From: Pantoea dispersa
GTDB lineage: Bacteria; Pseudomonadota; Gammaproteobacteria; Enterobacterales; Enterobacteriaceae
Length of the DNA: 64,000 bases
Direction: 5' to 3'
NCBI RefSeq assembly: GCF_014155765.1
Contig: NZ_SCKT01000001.1
Location: 682,001 to 746,000, forward strand
Within the stretch, counting starts at the first letter, position 1; each line of letters starts with the position of its first letter. The notes under the pieces were generated by a model, which was not told the origin of the DNA, searched no databases, and saw only the letters and a program-made list of their open reading frames with translations. Position numbers and translations under genes: made by a program. Positions 35,879-44,343 of this stretch are shown here, one piece after another.

Positions 35879-36966
35879 AACGCATCCCGGTGTGGTTCGG
35901 CGGCGGTATCAATGTCGACTTCCACCGACATCCCCGGCCGCAGCTGCTGCAGTTCATCACCAAGAATTTTGATGCGCACCGGGATACGCTGGGCGATTTT
36001 CACGAAGTTACCGGTGGCGTTATCTGGCGAGATGGCGCTGAACTCAGATCCGGCGGCGGGCGAGATAAACTCAACGCGGCCGTCAAAGCGCTTGCCGTCC
36101 AGCGCATCAACGCGGATCGACACCGGCAGACCGGGGCGCACGCGCGCCAGCTGGGTTTCCTTCAGGTTGGCAATCACCCATTTATTATCCGGCACCACCG
36201 AGGTCAGCCGCGTGCCGGCAGTAACGTAGGTGCCTTTGCGCACCGACAGCTGACCGAGCTGGCCGCTGTCCGGCGCGATAATGCGCGTGTTGTCCAGATC
36301 GATATTGGCCAGCTCCAGTGCCGCCTGTGCGCTGGCTACGTCGCCGGCCAGCGCCGCGCGGTTAACGATGGTGGTTTGCAGATTCTGCTGCGAGACCGCC
36401 ACCTGCGCCGCCGCCTGGCGCAGCTGGGCCTGCGCCTGCGCATTGGCTGCGCGCGCGGCATCACGCTCGCGTACCGACAGCGAGCCATCCGCCGCCAGAT
36501 TTTCCACCCGCTTCAAATCGAGACTGCTTTTCAGCGCCTGCGCTTTGGCATTCTCCAGCGCGGCTTTATTGCTGACGATAGTGGCTTCCGCACTCTTCTG
36601 CTGCTGCTGGTTGTTATTCTGCGCGGCGATCTTCATCGCCAGCTGTGCCTGCGCCTGATGCACGCGCTGGCGATAGATACGATCGTCAATGGTCATGAGC
36701 AGCTGTCCTTTGCGCACCGGCTGTAAATCAACCACCTCAACGTTCGTCAGGTAGCCGCTGACCTGCGGGCTGATAAAGGTCACCTGGCCGCGCACGTAGG
36801 CGTTTTCCGTTGACTGGATGGTGCTGGTAAAGGGCCACAGCTGCCAGGCGTATAAAATCACCAGCACGCCCACGATGGCGATACCGCTCCCGGCGGCGAT
36901 AGAGAGAATGCGTCGGCGGTTGGTGCGCTCGCGCTCCGCAGCCTGTAGATCGTCCTGTTGACTCAT
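35875..36966 (-). CDS. EmrA-like periplasmic adaptor protein
   Basis: Membrane-fusion protein of the HlyD/EmrA family, 363 residues. One N-terminal membrane helix (ILSIAAGSGIAIVGVLVILYAW). A lipoyl-like domain (ENAYVRGQVTFISPQVSGYLTNVEV), a long coiled hairpin rich in Ala and Gln (residues about 100-210) and a beta-barrel domain (YVTAGTRLTSVVPDNKWVIANLKETQLA) complete it. Links the inner-membrane pump to the outer-membrane factor. Overlaps both neighbours by 4 bases. Confidence 0.93.
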   Translation of the reverse strand: MSQQDDLQAAERERTNRRRILSIAAGSGIAIVGVLVILYAWQLWPFTSTIQSTENAYVRGQVTFISPQVSGYLTNVEVVDLQPVRKGQLLMTIDDRIYRQRVHQAQAQLAMKIAAQNNNQQQQKSAEATIVSNKAALENAKAQALKSSLDLKRVENLAADGSLSVRERDAARAANAQAQAQLRQAAAQVAVSQQNLQTTIVNRAALAGDVASAQAALELANIDLDNTRIIAPDSGQLGQLSVRKGTYVTAGTRLTSVVPDNKWVIANLKETQLARVRPGLPVSIRVDALDGKRFDGRVEFISPAAGSEFSAISPDNATGNFVKIAQRIPVRIKILGDELQQLRPGMSVEVDIDTAAEPHRDAL

Positions 36967-38648
36967 GGGGTCTCCGTTCGGTTTGCTGGCGCAGCCTGCT
37001 GCTGTTGCTCAGTCAGATTATGTAGCGCCTGGCGCCAGTTAAGATAACGCAGCCGCGTCAGGCGCCACAGCACCCACATCAGCGTTATCATTGCCAGCGC
37101 GGCGGTCAGTAAATAGGTATCGTTATAAGCCAGCACGTTGGCCTGCAGCGTGGCCACGGTTTGCAGCTGACTGCTGCTCTGCGCGCTGAGCAGGCCGCTG
37201 TCCGCCAGCTGGCTGCGAAACAGCGCGCTGTACTGGCTGAGGCGATCCACCACATTGGGATCGAGCAGCGACAGCTGATCGCCCAGCAGGCTGGAGTGAT
37301 ATTTTTCGCGCCACGTCTGGAAGGTGCCAAGAATGGCAGAGCCAATCAGCCCGCCAAGATTCTGGCTCATGCCAAACAGCACGACAAAACTCACCAGATT
37401 TTTCGGCTGAGTCACCACGCCGCCGATGCCAAGCAGCATCGCTGGCCCAAGGAAAAAAGCACTGCTGAAACCGAGCAGAAACTGGCTGAAGTAGAGATTG
37501 CTGGCACGCGTCAGCGGGCTGGATTGCGCATCCATCAGCGAGGCGACAATCATTACGGCCAGCGAGACCACGATTGGCCAGCTCAGATGGTTGGGTTTAA
37601 TGGTCAGCGCGCTGGCAATCATGCCGCAGATTACGCCCGCAATGATCGCCAGCGCCAGCCCGCGCATCTGATCGTTGAGCAGGCCCAGCTGCTGCAGAAA
37701 ACCCACCGCGCCGGTATTCTGCTCGGCCAGCACGATGCGCATCATGATCATCACGATGCCGAGCCGCACGATCATGCCATTGCTCAGCCAGCGGGTGTTA
37801 ATCAGCGGGTTAGCGCGGTTATGCTCCAGCACCACCGCCGCGACAATCAGTACCAGCGCCAGCGCCAGACAGACGCCGAGCCAGGGTGTGCTGAACCACC
37901 ACTCAATGCGGCCGAGCGACAGCACGCCGCACAATAACGCCATGCCCGGTGCCAGCAGCATAAAGGTGACGAAATCGAGCTTTTCGAACGCTTTGATACG
38001 GTCGCCCGGCGGCAGCTTGACCACCAGCACGCAGCCCAGCGCAATCATCGCCAGGCCCAGCTCAAACAGATAGAGGCCGCGCCACTCCTCCAGCTGCAGC
38101 AGCTCGCTGGAGAACAGCCGCGCCAGCGGAATCGCCAGCTGTGAAGCGGTGATGCCAATCACCAGCGCTTTGAGACGGTGCTTCGCCGGCCAGGCCTGAA
38201 TCTGATAATAGATACCCAGCGAGCTGAGCGCCGCGCCCACCATACCGTGCGCGGTACGCACGATAATCGCCGAGCTGAGATCGTTCGCGAGGATGTGAAA
38301 AAACGCCACGATGACGTACAGCACCAGAAAGGCTTCGGTAAACAGCCGCAGACCAAACTGCTGGCGGAACTTCACCAGCAACAGATTAATGGAGATATTG
38401 CCCATCACGTAGACCGCCGGCAGCCAGGCAATTTCGTTGCTGTATGCGGCGAAGGTGCCCTGCAGATTGGTGAGGTTGGCGGTCACCAGCGCATTACTCA
38501 GCGCGCCGGTAATGGAGATCAGCAGGCCGATCAGGCCAAACGCGATGCGTTTCGATGGCGCATGCAGCGGTGTCGAGGGCGATCCCGGCAGCATCGGCTT
38601 TTCGTGCGGCAGCCATTCGCGGGGGGCGTACGGGTTACGTTTCGCCAC
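36963..38648 (-). CDS. EmrB-like MFS multidrug exporter
   Basis: Drug/proton antiporter of the 14-helix DHA2 family, 561 residues, with TM1 region IAFGLIGLLISITGALSNALV. It is unusual in having a Pro-rich soluble N-terminus (NPYAPREWLPHEKPMLPGSPSTP) and a long C-terminal Gln-rich tail. The substrate cannot be predicted. GTG start at 38648 with AGGAAA 9 bases upstream, only two bases after the regulator stop, so all four genes form one operon. Confidence 0.9.
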   Translation of the reverse strand: MAKRNPYAPREWLPHEKPMLPGSPSTPLHAPSKRIAFGLIGLLISITGALSNALVTANLTNLQGTFAAYSNEIAWLPAVYVMGNISINLLLVKFRQQFGLRLFTEAFLVLYVIVAFFHILANDLSSAIIVRTAHGMVGAALSSLGIYYQIQAWPAKHRLKALVIGITASQLAIPLARLFSSELLQLEEWRGLYLFELGLAMIALGCVLVVKLPPGDRIKAFEKLDFVTFMLLAPGMALLCGVLSLGRIEWWFSTPWLGVCLALALVLIVAAVVLEHNRANPLINTRWLSNGMIVRLGIVMIMMRIVLAEQNTGAVGFLQQLGLLNDQMRGLALAIIAGVICGMIASALTIKPNHLSWPIVVSLAVMIVASLMDAQSSPLTRASNLYFSQFLLGFSSAFFLGPAMLLGIGGVVTQPKNLVSFVVLFGMSQNLGGLIGSAILGTFQTWREKYHSSLLGDQLSLLDPNVVDRLSQYSALFRSQLADSGLLSAQSSSQLQTVATLQANVLAYNDTYLLTAALAMITLMWVLWRLTRLRYLNWRQALHNLTEQQQQAAPANRTETP

Positions 38649-38650
38649 GG

Positions 38651-39082
38651 CTATACGTTTCCTAAGCGTTCAAGCAGCTGCTGCAACACGTTTTCGGTCA
38701 CTGCCAGCGCGGCGGGATCGATATCGGCCAGCAGCTGGGCGCGCAGCGCATCCGCCTGCGTTTTTACCGTAGCGAACGCCTCGCCGCCCTGCTCGGTTAA
38801 CACCAGCAGGCGCTTGCGACGATCTTCCTTTGGCTGCACCCGTGCCAGCAGCTGCTGTTTCACCAGCCGATCGACCAGCGGCACCACACTGGCTTCCTCC
38901 AGCCCCAATAGCTGTGCCAGCGCCTTTTGCGTCGGCGGTTCACTGGCGGTCGCTACGCTGGCAATTGCCAGCCAGCTACTCATACTCAAACCGCTCTCTT
39001 TCAGGCGACGATCAACCGCCAGCCGCCACGCATGGGCAGTAAGATGCAACAGACGGGAGAACGGTTGTGGATGGTCAGTCAA
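38651..39082 (-). CDS. MarR-family transcriptional regulator
   Basis: 143-residue winged-helix repressor: recognition region PPTQKALAQLLGLEEASVVPLVDRLVKQQLLARVQPKEDRRKRLL contains the MarR wing with DRRxR. As the first gene of the efflux operon it is likely an EmrR-type local repressor released by drugs. The start is a TTG at 39082 with a weak AGG. No in-frame ATG occurs before residue 34, so TTG or an unseen alternative must be used. Palindromes just upstream are candidate operators. Confidence 0.88.
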   Translation of the reverse strand: MTDHPQPFSRLLHLTAHAWRLAVDRRLKESGLSMSSWLAIASVATASEPPTQKALAQLLGLEEASVVPLVDRLVKQQLLARVQPKEDRRKRLLVLTEQGGEAFATVKTQADALRAQLLADIDPAALAVTENVLQQLLERLGNV

Positions 39083-39093
39083 AGCGTAGCGGC

Positions 39094-39113
39094 CTAATGG
39101 TTAGAGTTCTAAC
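39094..39113 (-). promoter_or_regulatory. candidate MarR operator
   Basis: CTAATGGTTAGAGTTCTAAC holds two nested inverted repeats: CTAA-TGG-TTAG and GTTAG-AGTT-CTAAC. Located 12 bases before the regulator start codon, where autorepression would act. MarR-type sites are short AT-rich palindromes of this kind. Confidence 0.55.
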
Positions 39114-39293
39114 TAAATGGGAGGGTTATTATAAGCTAAGCGACGTGCGAATGAAAAGTTTGCTTACATCAGCAAATTTAGTCGTGCTGCGCGAAGATTA
39201 CCAGTTTCACTTAAGTCGCGGAAAGGCCCGATCAGGTCGTGTGTACAGCTTGCCTGTATAACTTTTTTCGGCAAAATACCCTATAATATTGAG

Positions 39294-39458
39294 TAAATTA
39301 GCCTGATAAGCACGAAATGCACAAGCCGCCGCTTGTACAGATTAGGGGTTACTGTATAACTTTAGCCGCCATGAATCGGTTAACGATTCGGTAACGAATG
39401 ATGCAGTTGCGTCGCCTCTGAAGGTGTTGTGGATTTCCACCTTCAGAGGTGTCTTTTT
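39294..39458 (+). ncRNA. candidate small RNA or attenuated leader
   Basis: A perfect TATAAT (39282-39287) is followed by about 165 bases without a real ORF. These end in a flawless 12-bp stem CCTCTGAAGGTG/CACCTTCAGAGG (39415-39449) and a T-rich TGTCTTTTT. A second hairpin ATTCG-GTAA-CGAAT (39386-39399) carries a GNRA-type loop. A seven-codon frame (MMQLRRL, 39398-39421) stops inside the terminator stem. No named RNA is recognised. Alternatively this is the leader of the YmgB-like gene. The -35 element is weak. Confidence 0.45.
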
Positions 39459-39560
39459 GTGTTGGGTGGTGAGTCAGGTTTTTCGCGCCTGTCCGCGCGG
39501 AAATATTTCTTCCTGGTTGTGCTGGCCGCTGGGCCATCAGCCAATCTTAAGGGCTTACAC

Positions 39561-39818
39561 ATGCAAAATGCCGTCAATAGCAGTGATGTCCTCGCTGACA
39601 ATTTCAAACAGGCCGTTAACAGTGAAACCAATGAGATGGAAGTCTTAGGCCATCTGATTGCTGAAATCCTGCACAGCGGTATGCCGGTGACCAATAAGGC
39701 GATTATTGCCGCCCTGATTGGCCGGCTGGAGCAGGAAGCCGATGTCGTCCAGCTGGATGTCTACCGTCACCTGCTGGAACTGGTGGTTCACCAGACTCCG
39801 GATGATTTTTCGCTGTAG
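39561..39818 (+). CDS. YmgB/AriR-family biofilm and acid-resistance regulator
   Basis: 85 residues. The core HLIAEILHSGMPVTNKAIIAALIGRLEQEADVVQLDVYRHLLELVVHQTPDDFSL aligns with E. coli AriR (YmgB) in spacing and in the ending TADDM-like TPDDFSL. AriR is a small helical dimer affecting biofilm and acid survival and connected with the blue-light BluF/BluR system. The ATG at 39561 has AAGGG 7 bases upstream. The longer frame from 39429 runs through the upstream terminator and is rejected. E. coli keeps ariR in a ycgZ-ymgABC operon. Here it is alone. Confidence 0.85.
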   Translation: MQNAVNSSDVLADNFKQAVNSETNEMEVLGHLIAEILHSGMPVTNKAIIAALIGRLEQEADVVQLDVYRHLLELVVHQTPDDFSL

Positions 39819-39969
39819 CCGCAGCGGATTCCAGGGATGGAATCAACCTTATCGCCCCGTTTTACTGGCGCCTCGCGTCATCCCCCGGTAACATCGCCAG
39901 CGTTAACTTTTCCATTAAATATTGCTATGCCGTGACGGCATGCGCATCCAATAAAAGAGCCTGCAACAG

Positions 39970-41469
39970 ATGAGTCAAACTGCCGATCGCCCCGCTGCCA
40001 CAGCGAGCGACATCACGGTCGCACGTGTGCTGCGTTCCCCCTCTCTTTTCACCCGCGAGTGCCTGGCCGGGGTGATTACCGCCCTGGCGCTGATACCGGA
40101 AGTGATTTCGTTTTCCGTGATTGCCGGCGTCGACCCTAAAGTCAGCCTTGTCGCTTCGGTGGTGCTGTGCCTGACGCTGTCGATTCTGGGAGGGCGGCCA
40201 GCGATGGTCACCGCGGCGGCCGGTTCCGTCGCGCTGGTGATCGGGCCGATGGTGCACGCGCATGGCGTGGAGTACATTCTGCCAGCGGTGATCCTCGGCG
40301 GTATGATTCAAATCATTTTCGGCCTTGCCGGGCTGTCGCGCATGATGCGCTATATTCCGCGCTCGGTGATGATCGGCTTCGTTAACGCGCTGGGCATACT
40401 GATTTTCTTTGCGCAGGTGCCGCACGTCTGGGGCCAGTCGGGTCTGGTGTGGCTGCTGTTCGCCGCCACGCTGGCCATCGTGCTGCTGCTGCCCAAAGTG
40501 CTTAAAAGCGTGCCTTCGCCGCTGGTGGCTATCGTGGCTGTCACCGCTGTCGCGCTGCTGCTGGGCTATCGCGTGCCCAACGTCGGCGATGAAGGGCCAA
40601 TGCGCGCCGGCCTGCCGGATTTCAATACCCTGCTGGTGCCGCTTAATCTGCAGACGCTGCAGATTGTCTGGCCCACCGCGCTGTCGGTCGCCTTCGTCGG
40701 CCTGATGGAATCCCTGCTGACCGCCAAACTGGTGGATGACATGACCGATACGCCTTCCGGCAAGCGGCGTGAATCCTGGGCGCTGGGCGTCGGCAATATT
40801 CTGGCAGGCTTTTACGGTGGTATCGCCGGCTGCGCGATGATCGGCCAGACCATTGTTAACGTTGAGCTGGGCAAGGCGCGTACCCGGGTGTCCACCGTGG
40901 CCGCGGCGCTGGTGCTGCTGTTGCTGGTCACCGGTCTGAGCCAGATCATGGCGCAGATTCCGATGGTGGTGCTGGCGGGCATTATGATGGTAGTCGCGGT
41001 GAAAACCGTGAACTGGCACAGCCTGCAGCCGGCCACGCTGAAACGCATGCCGTGGTCGGAAACGCTGGTGATGGTGCTGACCGTCGCCGTCACGGTGTGG
41101 ACCGGTAACCTCGCGCTTGGCGTGCTGGTGGGCGTGATGCTGGCCATGATGCTGTTTGCCCGCCGCATCGCTCACGTGATCCACGCCGAACGTCAGCTGA
41201 GTGACGATGGCCAGCAGGTGCACTACACGGTGCGTGGCCCGCTGTTTTTCGCCAGCAGCAACGATCTGTTTGAGCATTTTGACTACGGCCACGATCCGCA
41301 GCGCGTCACCATCGATTTGACCCACGCGCAGATTTGGGATGCTTCCAGCGTGGCGGCGCTCGACGCTATTGAGTACCGCTACCAGCGGCACGGCGCCAGC
41401 GTCACCTTCACCGGCCTGGATAACCGCAGCAGCGATTTCCGCGATCGCCTCAGCGGCAATCTCGGCTAG
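39970..41469 (+). CDS. SulP-family inorganic anion transporter
   Basis: Inner-membrane anion permease of 499 residues. A transmembrane region from about residue 30 to 395 contains the SulP signature area (ALALIPEVISFSVIAGVDPKVSLVASV, GRPAMVTAAAGSVALV). A cytosolic STAS domain follows (residues about 400-490: VHYTVRGPLFFASSNDLFEHFD, TIDLTHAQIWDASSVAALDAIEYRYQ). Substrate may be sulfate, bicarbonate or another anion. No carbonic anhydrase or sulfur gene is adjacent to decide. Transcribed alone. Confidence 0.92.
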   Translation: MSQTADRPAATASDITVARVLRSPSLFTRECLAGVITALALIPEVISFSVIAGVDPKVSLVASVVLCLTLSILGGRPAMVTAAAGSVALVIGPMVHAHGVEYILPAVILGGMIQIIFGLAGLSRMMRYIPRSVMIGFVNALGILIFFAQVPHVWGQSGLVWLLFAATLAIVLLLPKVLKSVPSPLVAIVAVTAVALLLGYRVPNVGDEGPMRAGLPDFNTLLVPLNLQTLQIVWPTALSVAFVGLMESLLTAKLVDDMTDTPSGKRRESWALGVGNILAGFYGGIAGCAMIGQTIVNVELGKARTRVSTVAAALVLLLLVTGLSQIMAQIPMVVLAGIMMVVAVKTVNWHSLQPATLKRMPWSETLVMVLTVAVTVWTGNLALGVLVGVMLAMMLFARRIAHVIHAERQLSDDGQQVHYTVRGPLFFASSNDLFEHFDYGHDPQRVTIDLTHAQIWDASSVAALDAIEYRYQRHGASVTFTGLDNRSSDFRDRLSGNLG

Positions 41470-41480
41470 ATGTGCGATCG

Positions 41481-41501
41481 GGACGCCCGCCGCGGGCGTC
41501 C
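41481..41501. terminator. bidirectional hairpin between sulP-type gene and rclA
   Basis: GGACGCCCG and CGGGCGTCC form a perfect 9-bp stem over a three-base loop between the two convergent stops. T content after the stem is moderate. Confidence 0.65.
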
Positions 41502-41510
41502 TGTTCGGCA

Positions 41511-42836
41511 TTATTTTACCAGGGCAAACAGATCATTGAGCGATTCGCTCATGGTTGGGTGGGTAAAAATCTGGTCACGCAGCACGCTATACGGCAGCCC
41601 GGCATCCATTACCGTTTTCACGACGTTAATGACTTCATGCGAGTCCGCTGCCAGCAGCGCCACGCCGAGAATCTGCTGGCTGCCATTATCAACCACGGCT
41701 TTCAGCATGCCACGGGTGTCGTCAACAACGCGCGCACGCGGAATCGCGGCAACCGGCAGTGTCACCACCTGAATATCCCTCCCCTGCGCGCGCGCCTGCG
41801 CTTCAGTCAAACCAATGCGTGATAACACAGGCGTCATAAACACGGAATACGGGATGTTAATGCGGTCTTCGGTGGTGCGCGTGCCCTTGCCCAGCAACTG
41901 ATCGTAAACGATGCGGAAATCATCAAGCGAAATATAGGTAAACTGTGGCCCGCCGGTAACATCGCCCAGCGCCCAGATATGATCCACAGAGGTTTTAAGC
42001 TGTTTATCGACACGCACCGCGCCGCGCGCATCGGTCACTACTCCCGCGTTTTCCAGTTTCAGTGCCTTCGTCGCCGGGCGACGGCCCGTGGCGACCAGCA
42101 GCACATCGACTTCACGATCGCCCTGTGCGGTATGCAGCGTCACGCTGTCGCGACCGCTGGTAACACGCTGTAATGCAGTGTTGAGCTCGAGCTTAACGCC
42201 CTGCTCCTGCAGGATCCTGGCTATCGCCGCACTGATATCATCATCTTCCCGCGCCAGAAATTGCGGTGCACTTTCAAACAACGTCACTTCGCTACCAAAA
42301 CCGGCAAACATGGAAGCAAACTCAACGCCAATATAACCGCCGCCAAGGATCCCCAGCCGCTGCGGTAGTTGCGTTAAATTCAGGATCCCGCTGCTGTCAA
42401 CCACGCGCGGTCCGGCAACTAAGCCTTCCATTGCGGGAAACACCGCTTCGGCACCGCTATTGATAAAAATTCGCTCAGCATGAATCTGGCTGACCTGCTG
42501 TGAGGAGGTGATTTTCAGCGTGTGGGCATCCACAAATTCCGCCTCACCATCAATGACATCGACCTTCCCAATAGCGGCCAGGTTGAGATAATTCTTCTCA
42601 CGCAACAATTCTACTACTGCCGCTTTGCGCTGCATGGCCTCGCTGAAACTGGCATGATGTTGCACATCGTGTACCAGTGCTTTCGTTGGGATACAGCCAA
42701 CATTAATGCAGGTGCCACCATACATTACGCGGGATTTTTCGATGATCGCGACACGCCATCCGGCGCGCCCCAGTGCCGCCGCCAGTGTTTTACCTGCTTT
42801 ACCAAATCCGATGATTGCTGCCTGATAATGGTTCAT
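41511..42836 (-). CDS. rclA: RclA, reactive-chlorine-resistance flavin oxidoreductase
   Basis: Cytosolic FAD enzyme of the pyridine nucleotide-disulfide reductase family. E. coli RclA is a copper(II) reductase protecting against hypochlorous acid. The 441 residues equal the E. coli length. The FAD loop is IIGFGKAGKTLAAALG. The redox Cys pair is Cys43 and Cys48 in GGTCINVGCIPTK. The NAD-binding loop is ILGGGYIGVEFASMF, and the C-terminus FTHPTMSESLNDLFALVK is identical in style to E. coli. The ATG at 42836 has GGAGAA upstream. It is divergent from rclR. rclB and rclC do not follow it. Confidence 0.95.
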   Translation of the reverse strand: MNHYQAAIIGFGKAGKTLAAALGRAGWRVAIIEKSRVMYGGTCINVGCIPTKALVHDVQHHASFSEAMQRKAAVVELLREKNYLNLAAIGKVDVIDGEAEFVDAHTLKITSSQQVSQIHAERIFINSGAEAVFPAMEGLVAGPRVVDSSGILNLTQLPQRLGILGGGYIGVEFASMFAGFGSEVTLFESAPQFLAREDDDISAAIARILQEQGVKLELNTALQRVTSGRDSVTLHTAQGDREVDVLLVATGRRPATKALKLENAGVVTDARGAVRVDKQLKTSVDHIWALGDVTGGPQFTYISLDDFRIVYDQLLGKGTRTTEDRINIPYSVFMTPVLSRIGLTEAQARAQGRDIQVVTLPVAAIPRARVVDDTRGMLKAVVDNGSQQILGVALLAADSHEVINVVKTVMDAGLPYSVLRDQIFTHPTMSESLNDLFALVK

Positions 42837-42974
42837 GATGTTCTCCATGAGCGTCAAAAATAGTCATCACCCAAAGCTTACGGTTTGCTGCCGCGCCGTA
42901 TTTCGCCGCAACGCTGGTATTTTTGTCTTTGCGTCTGAATCAAGCGGGCAGTTCAGGGAAAAGGGAAAAAACAG

Positions 42975-43838
42975 ATGGATCCATTGAGTCAACTGCTGCT
43001 GCTGCATAACCCGCAGGGCAGCATAGATAAGAACTGCGTGCTGAGCGGTGAGTGGCAACTGCCGCACAGCGCCGGGCACCTGTGCGCAGTGCGCTGGCAT
43101 ACGGTCACAGGTGGCCCGGTCATGCTGGATATGCCCGTCACTGCGGGTGTCGAACTCCCTGCTGGCAGCGTCATATTTTTGCCGCAAAACGCCGCGCATC
43201 GTATTTATCAGCGCCATACGCAGCCAACCCAACTGGTATGCGGCCTGCTGGAACTCCCCGCGTCGGCGCATGCTTTCCTCACCGCCCTGCCCGAAGTGCT
43301 AATGCTGGCCCCCGAACCCACAAGCAGCGATGGGCGCTGGCTGGCTGCGGTGCTGCCGTTCATCACCCAGAGTGCGGGCGCACTGCCAACTGCTGGTGAT
43401 GCCGCACTTCGCAGCCAGCAGATTGGCAGCCTGTTCACACTGGCGGTGCGCCATGGGCTCTCAACTCACGCAGCGCACCCCGGCTTACTCTCCCTGGCTC
43501 TGCATCCACGACTTGGCCCTTTAATCACCCAACTGTGCGCCGCGCCGGAAAGGCCGTGGACGGTAGAAGCCATGGCTCAGCAAGTGTTTATGTCCCGCGC
43601 TTCCTTCGCGCTGCTGTTCCGCCAGCTCAGCGCTACCACGCCGCTGGCCGTGCTCACCGCCCTTCGTCTGCAGCTGGCCGCTCAGCGACTGGCGCGCGAA
43701 ACAGCCCCGTTAATCAACATCGCTCTGGCCGTCGGCTACGCCAGCGAATCATCCTTTCACAAAGCGTTTGTCCGTGAGTTTGGCTGCACACCGGGAGAAT
43801 ACCGACGTCGTGTTGAAACGCTGGCGCAGGACCGCTAA
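42975..43838 (+). CDS. rclR: RclR, hypochlorite-sensing AraC-family activator
   Basis: 287-residue activator with an N-terminal cupin-like sensor and C-terminal AraC helix-turn-helix pair (WTVEAMAQQVFMSRASFALLFRQ, then INIALAVGYASESSFHKAFVREFGCTPGEYRR). Both cysteines used for HOCl sensing in E. coli RclR are present at the same positions, Cys21 and Cys89. The 138-base gap to rclA is where it should act. ATG at 42975 preceded by AGGGA. Identification rests on full-length resemblance and gene order. Confidence 0.94.
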   Translation: MDPLSQLLLLHNPQGSIDKNCVLSGEWQLPHSAGHLCAVRWHTVTGGPVMLDMPVTAGVELPAGSVIFLPQNAAHRIYQRHTQPTQLVCGLLELPASAHAFLTALPEVLMLAPEPTSSDGRWLAAVLPFITQSAGALPTAGDAALRSQQIGSLFTLAVRHGLSTHAAHPGLLSLALHPRLGPLITQLCAAPERPWTVEAMAQQVFMSRASFALLFRQLSATTPLAVLTALRLQLAAQRLARETAPLINIALAVGYASESSFHKAFVREFGCTPGEYRRRVETLAQDR

Positions 43839-43948
43839 GAGTAAAGAAGAAAACTGTACGCGCTTCGCTTGCGTAAAGGCGGATTCGTGGCTTTGCTTAT
43901 TTCTCAGTGCGTTAACGATTACGCGGTTCGTAACAGGAGGAGAGCAGG

Positions 43949-44119
43949 ATGAGTGGTTTGATGAAGGCAGCCTTAGCGGCACTGACATTGGTTACCCTGG
44001 CCGGCTGTATGCAACACAGCGATGCGGTGGGCAGTGACGGACGTCCGCACGCACCCAGCAAGCAGTCAGTACCTGGCGCCAGCGAAGGCGAAGGCCCGGT
44101 CGGCCAGCCACAGGATTGA
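43949..44119 (+). CDS. 56-residue lipoprotein
   Basis: Short frame read by hand: MSGLMKAALAALTLVTLAGC supplies a signal peptide and lipobox (Cys20). A 36-residue polar tail follows, rich in Gly, Ser, Glu and Pro (GASEGEGPVGQPQD). GGAGGAGAG lies about 7 bases before the ATG and a good terminator lies 7 bases after the stop, so the unit looks like a complete gene. No family is recognised. It could be a processed peptide or an entericidin-like envelope lipoprotein. Confidence 0.65.
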   Translation: MSGLMKAALAALTLVTLAGCMQHSDAVGSDGRPHAPSKQSVPGASEGEGPVGQPQD

Positions 44120-44125
44120 GATTAG

Positions 44126-44151
44126 CGGGACAGACGTTATGTCCCGTTTTT
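44126..44151 (+). terminator. terminator of the small lipoprotein gene
   Basis: CGGGACA and TGTCCCG pair over a seven-base loop and are followed by TTTTT. Confidence 0.85.
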
Positions 44152-44175
44152 ATTTGACTGCCAGACGTCGGCCCC

Positions 44176-44343
44176 ATGAATTCCGACATAAGTGAAGTCA
44201 TGGTTAACGAACTGGATCGTCTGTTAATCGATGTAAAAGCCCTTAACTTCCCCAGTAATCTCGCTGCTAATTGGCAAATCCCGATTGCGATTGCCCACTT
44301 CAAGAGATGGCGGATAAATCAGAATTTTATTCCGGCCAGCTGA
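44176..44343 (+). CDS. doubtful 55-codon frame
   Basis: Begins MNSDISEVMVNELDRLLIDV and ends FKRWRINQNFIPAS. No ribosome site is visible, its end overlaps the convergent 44327 gene by 17 bases, and no family is recognised. It could be a fragment of an older gene in this decayed patch. Listed only so that the region is not left blank. Confidence 0.2.
   Translation: MNSDISEVMVNELDRLLIDVKALNFPSNLAANWQIPIAIAHFKRWRINQNFIPAS

Noticed and set aside
39067-39261. 64-codon plus-strand frame overlapping the MarR start
   Set aside because: It crosses the regulator's start and operator, has no ribosome site and no family resemblance.
39925-41511. 528-codon minus-strand frame
   Set aside because: Antisense shadow of the SulP-family gene. 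The product is a His/Gln/Arg-rich sequence typical of reverse-complement frames.
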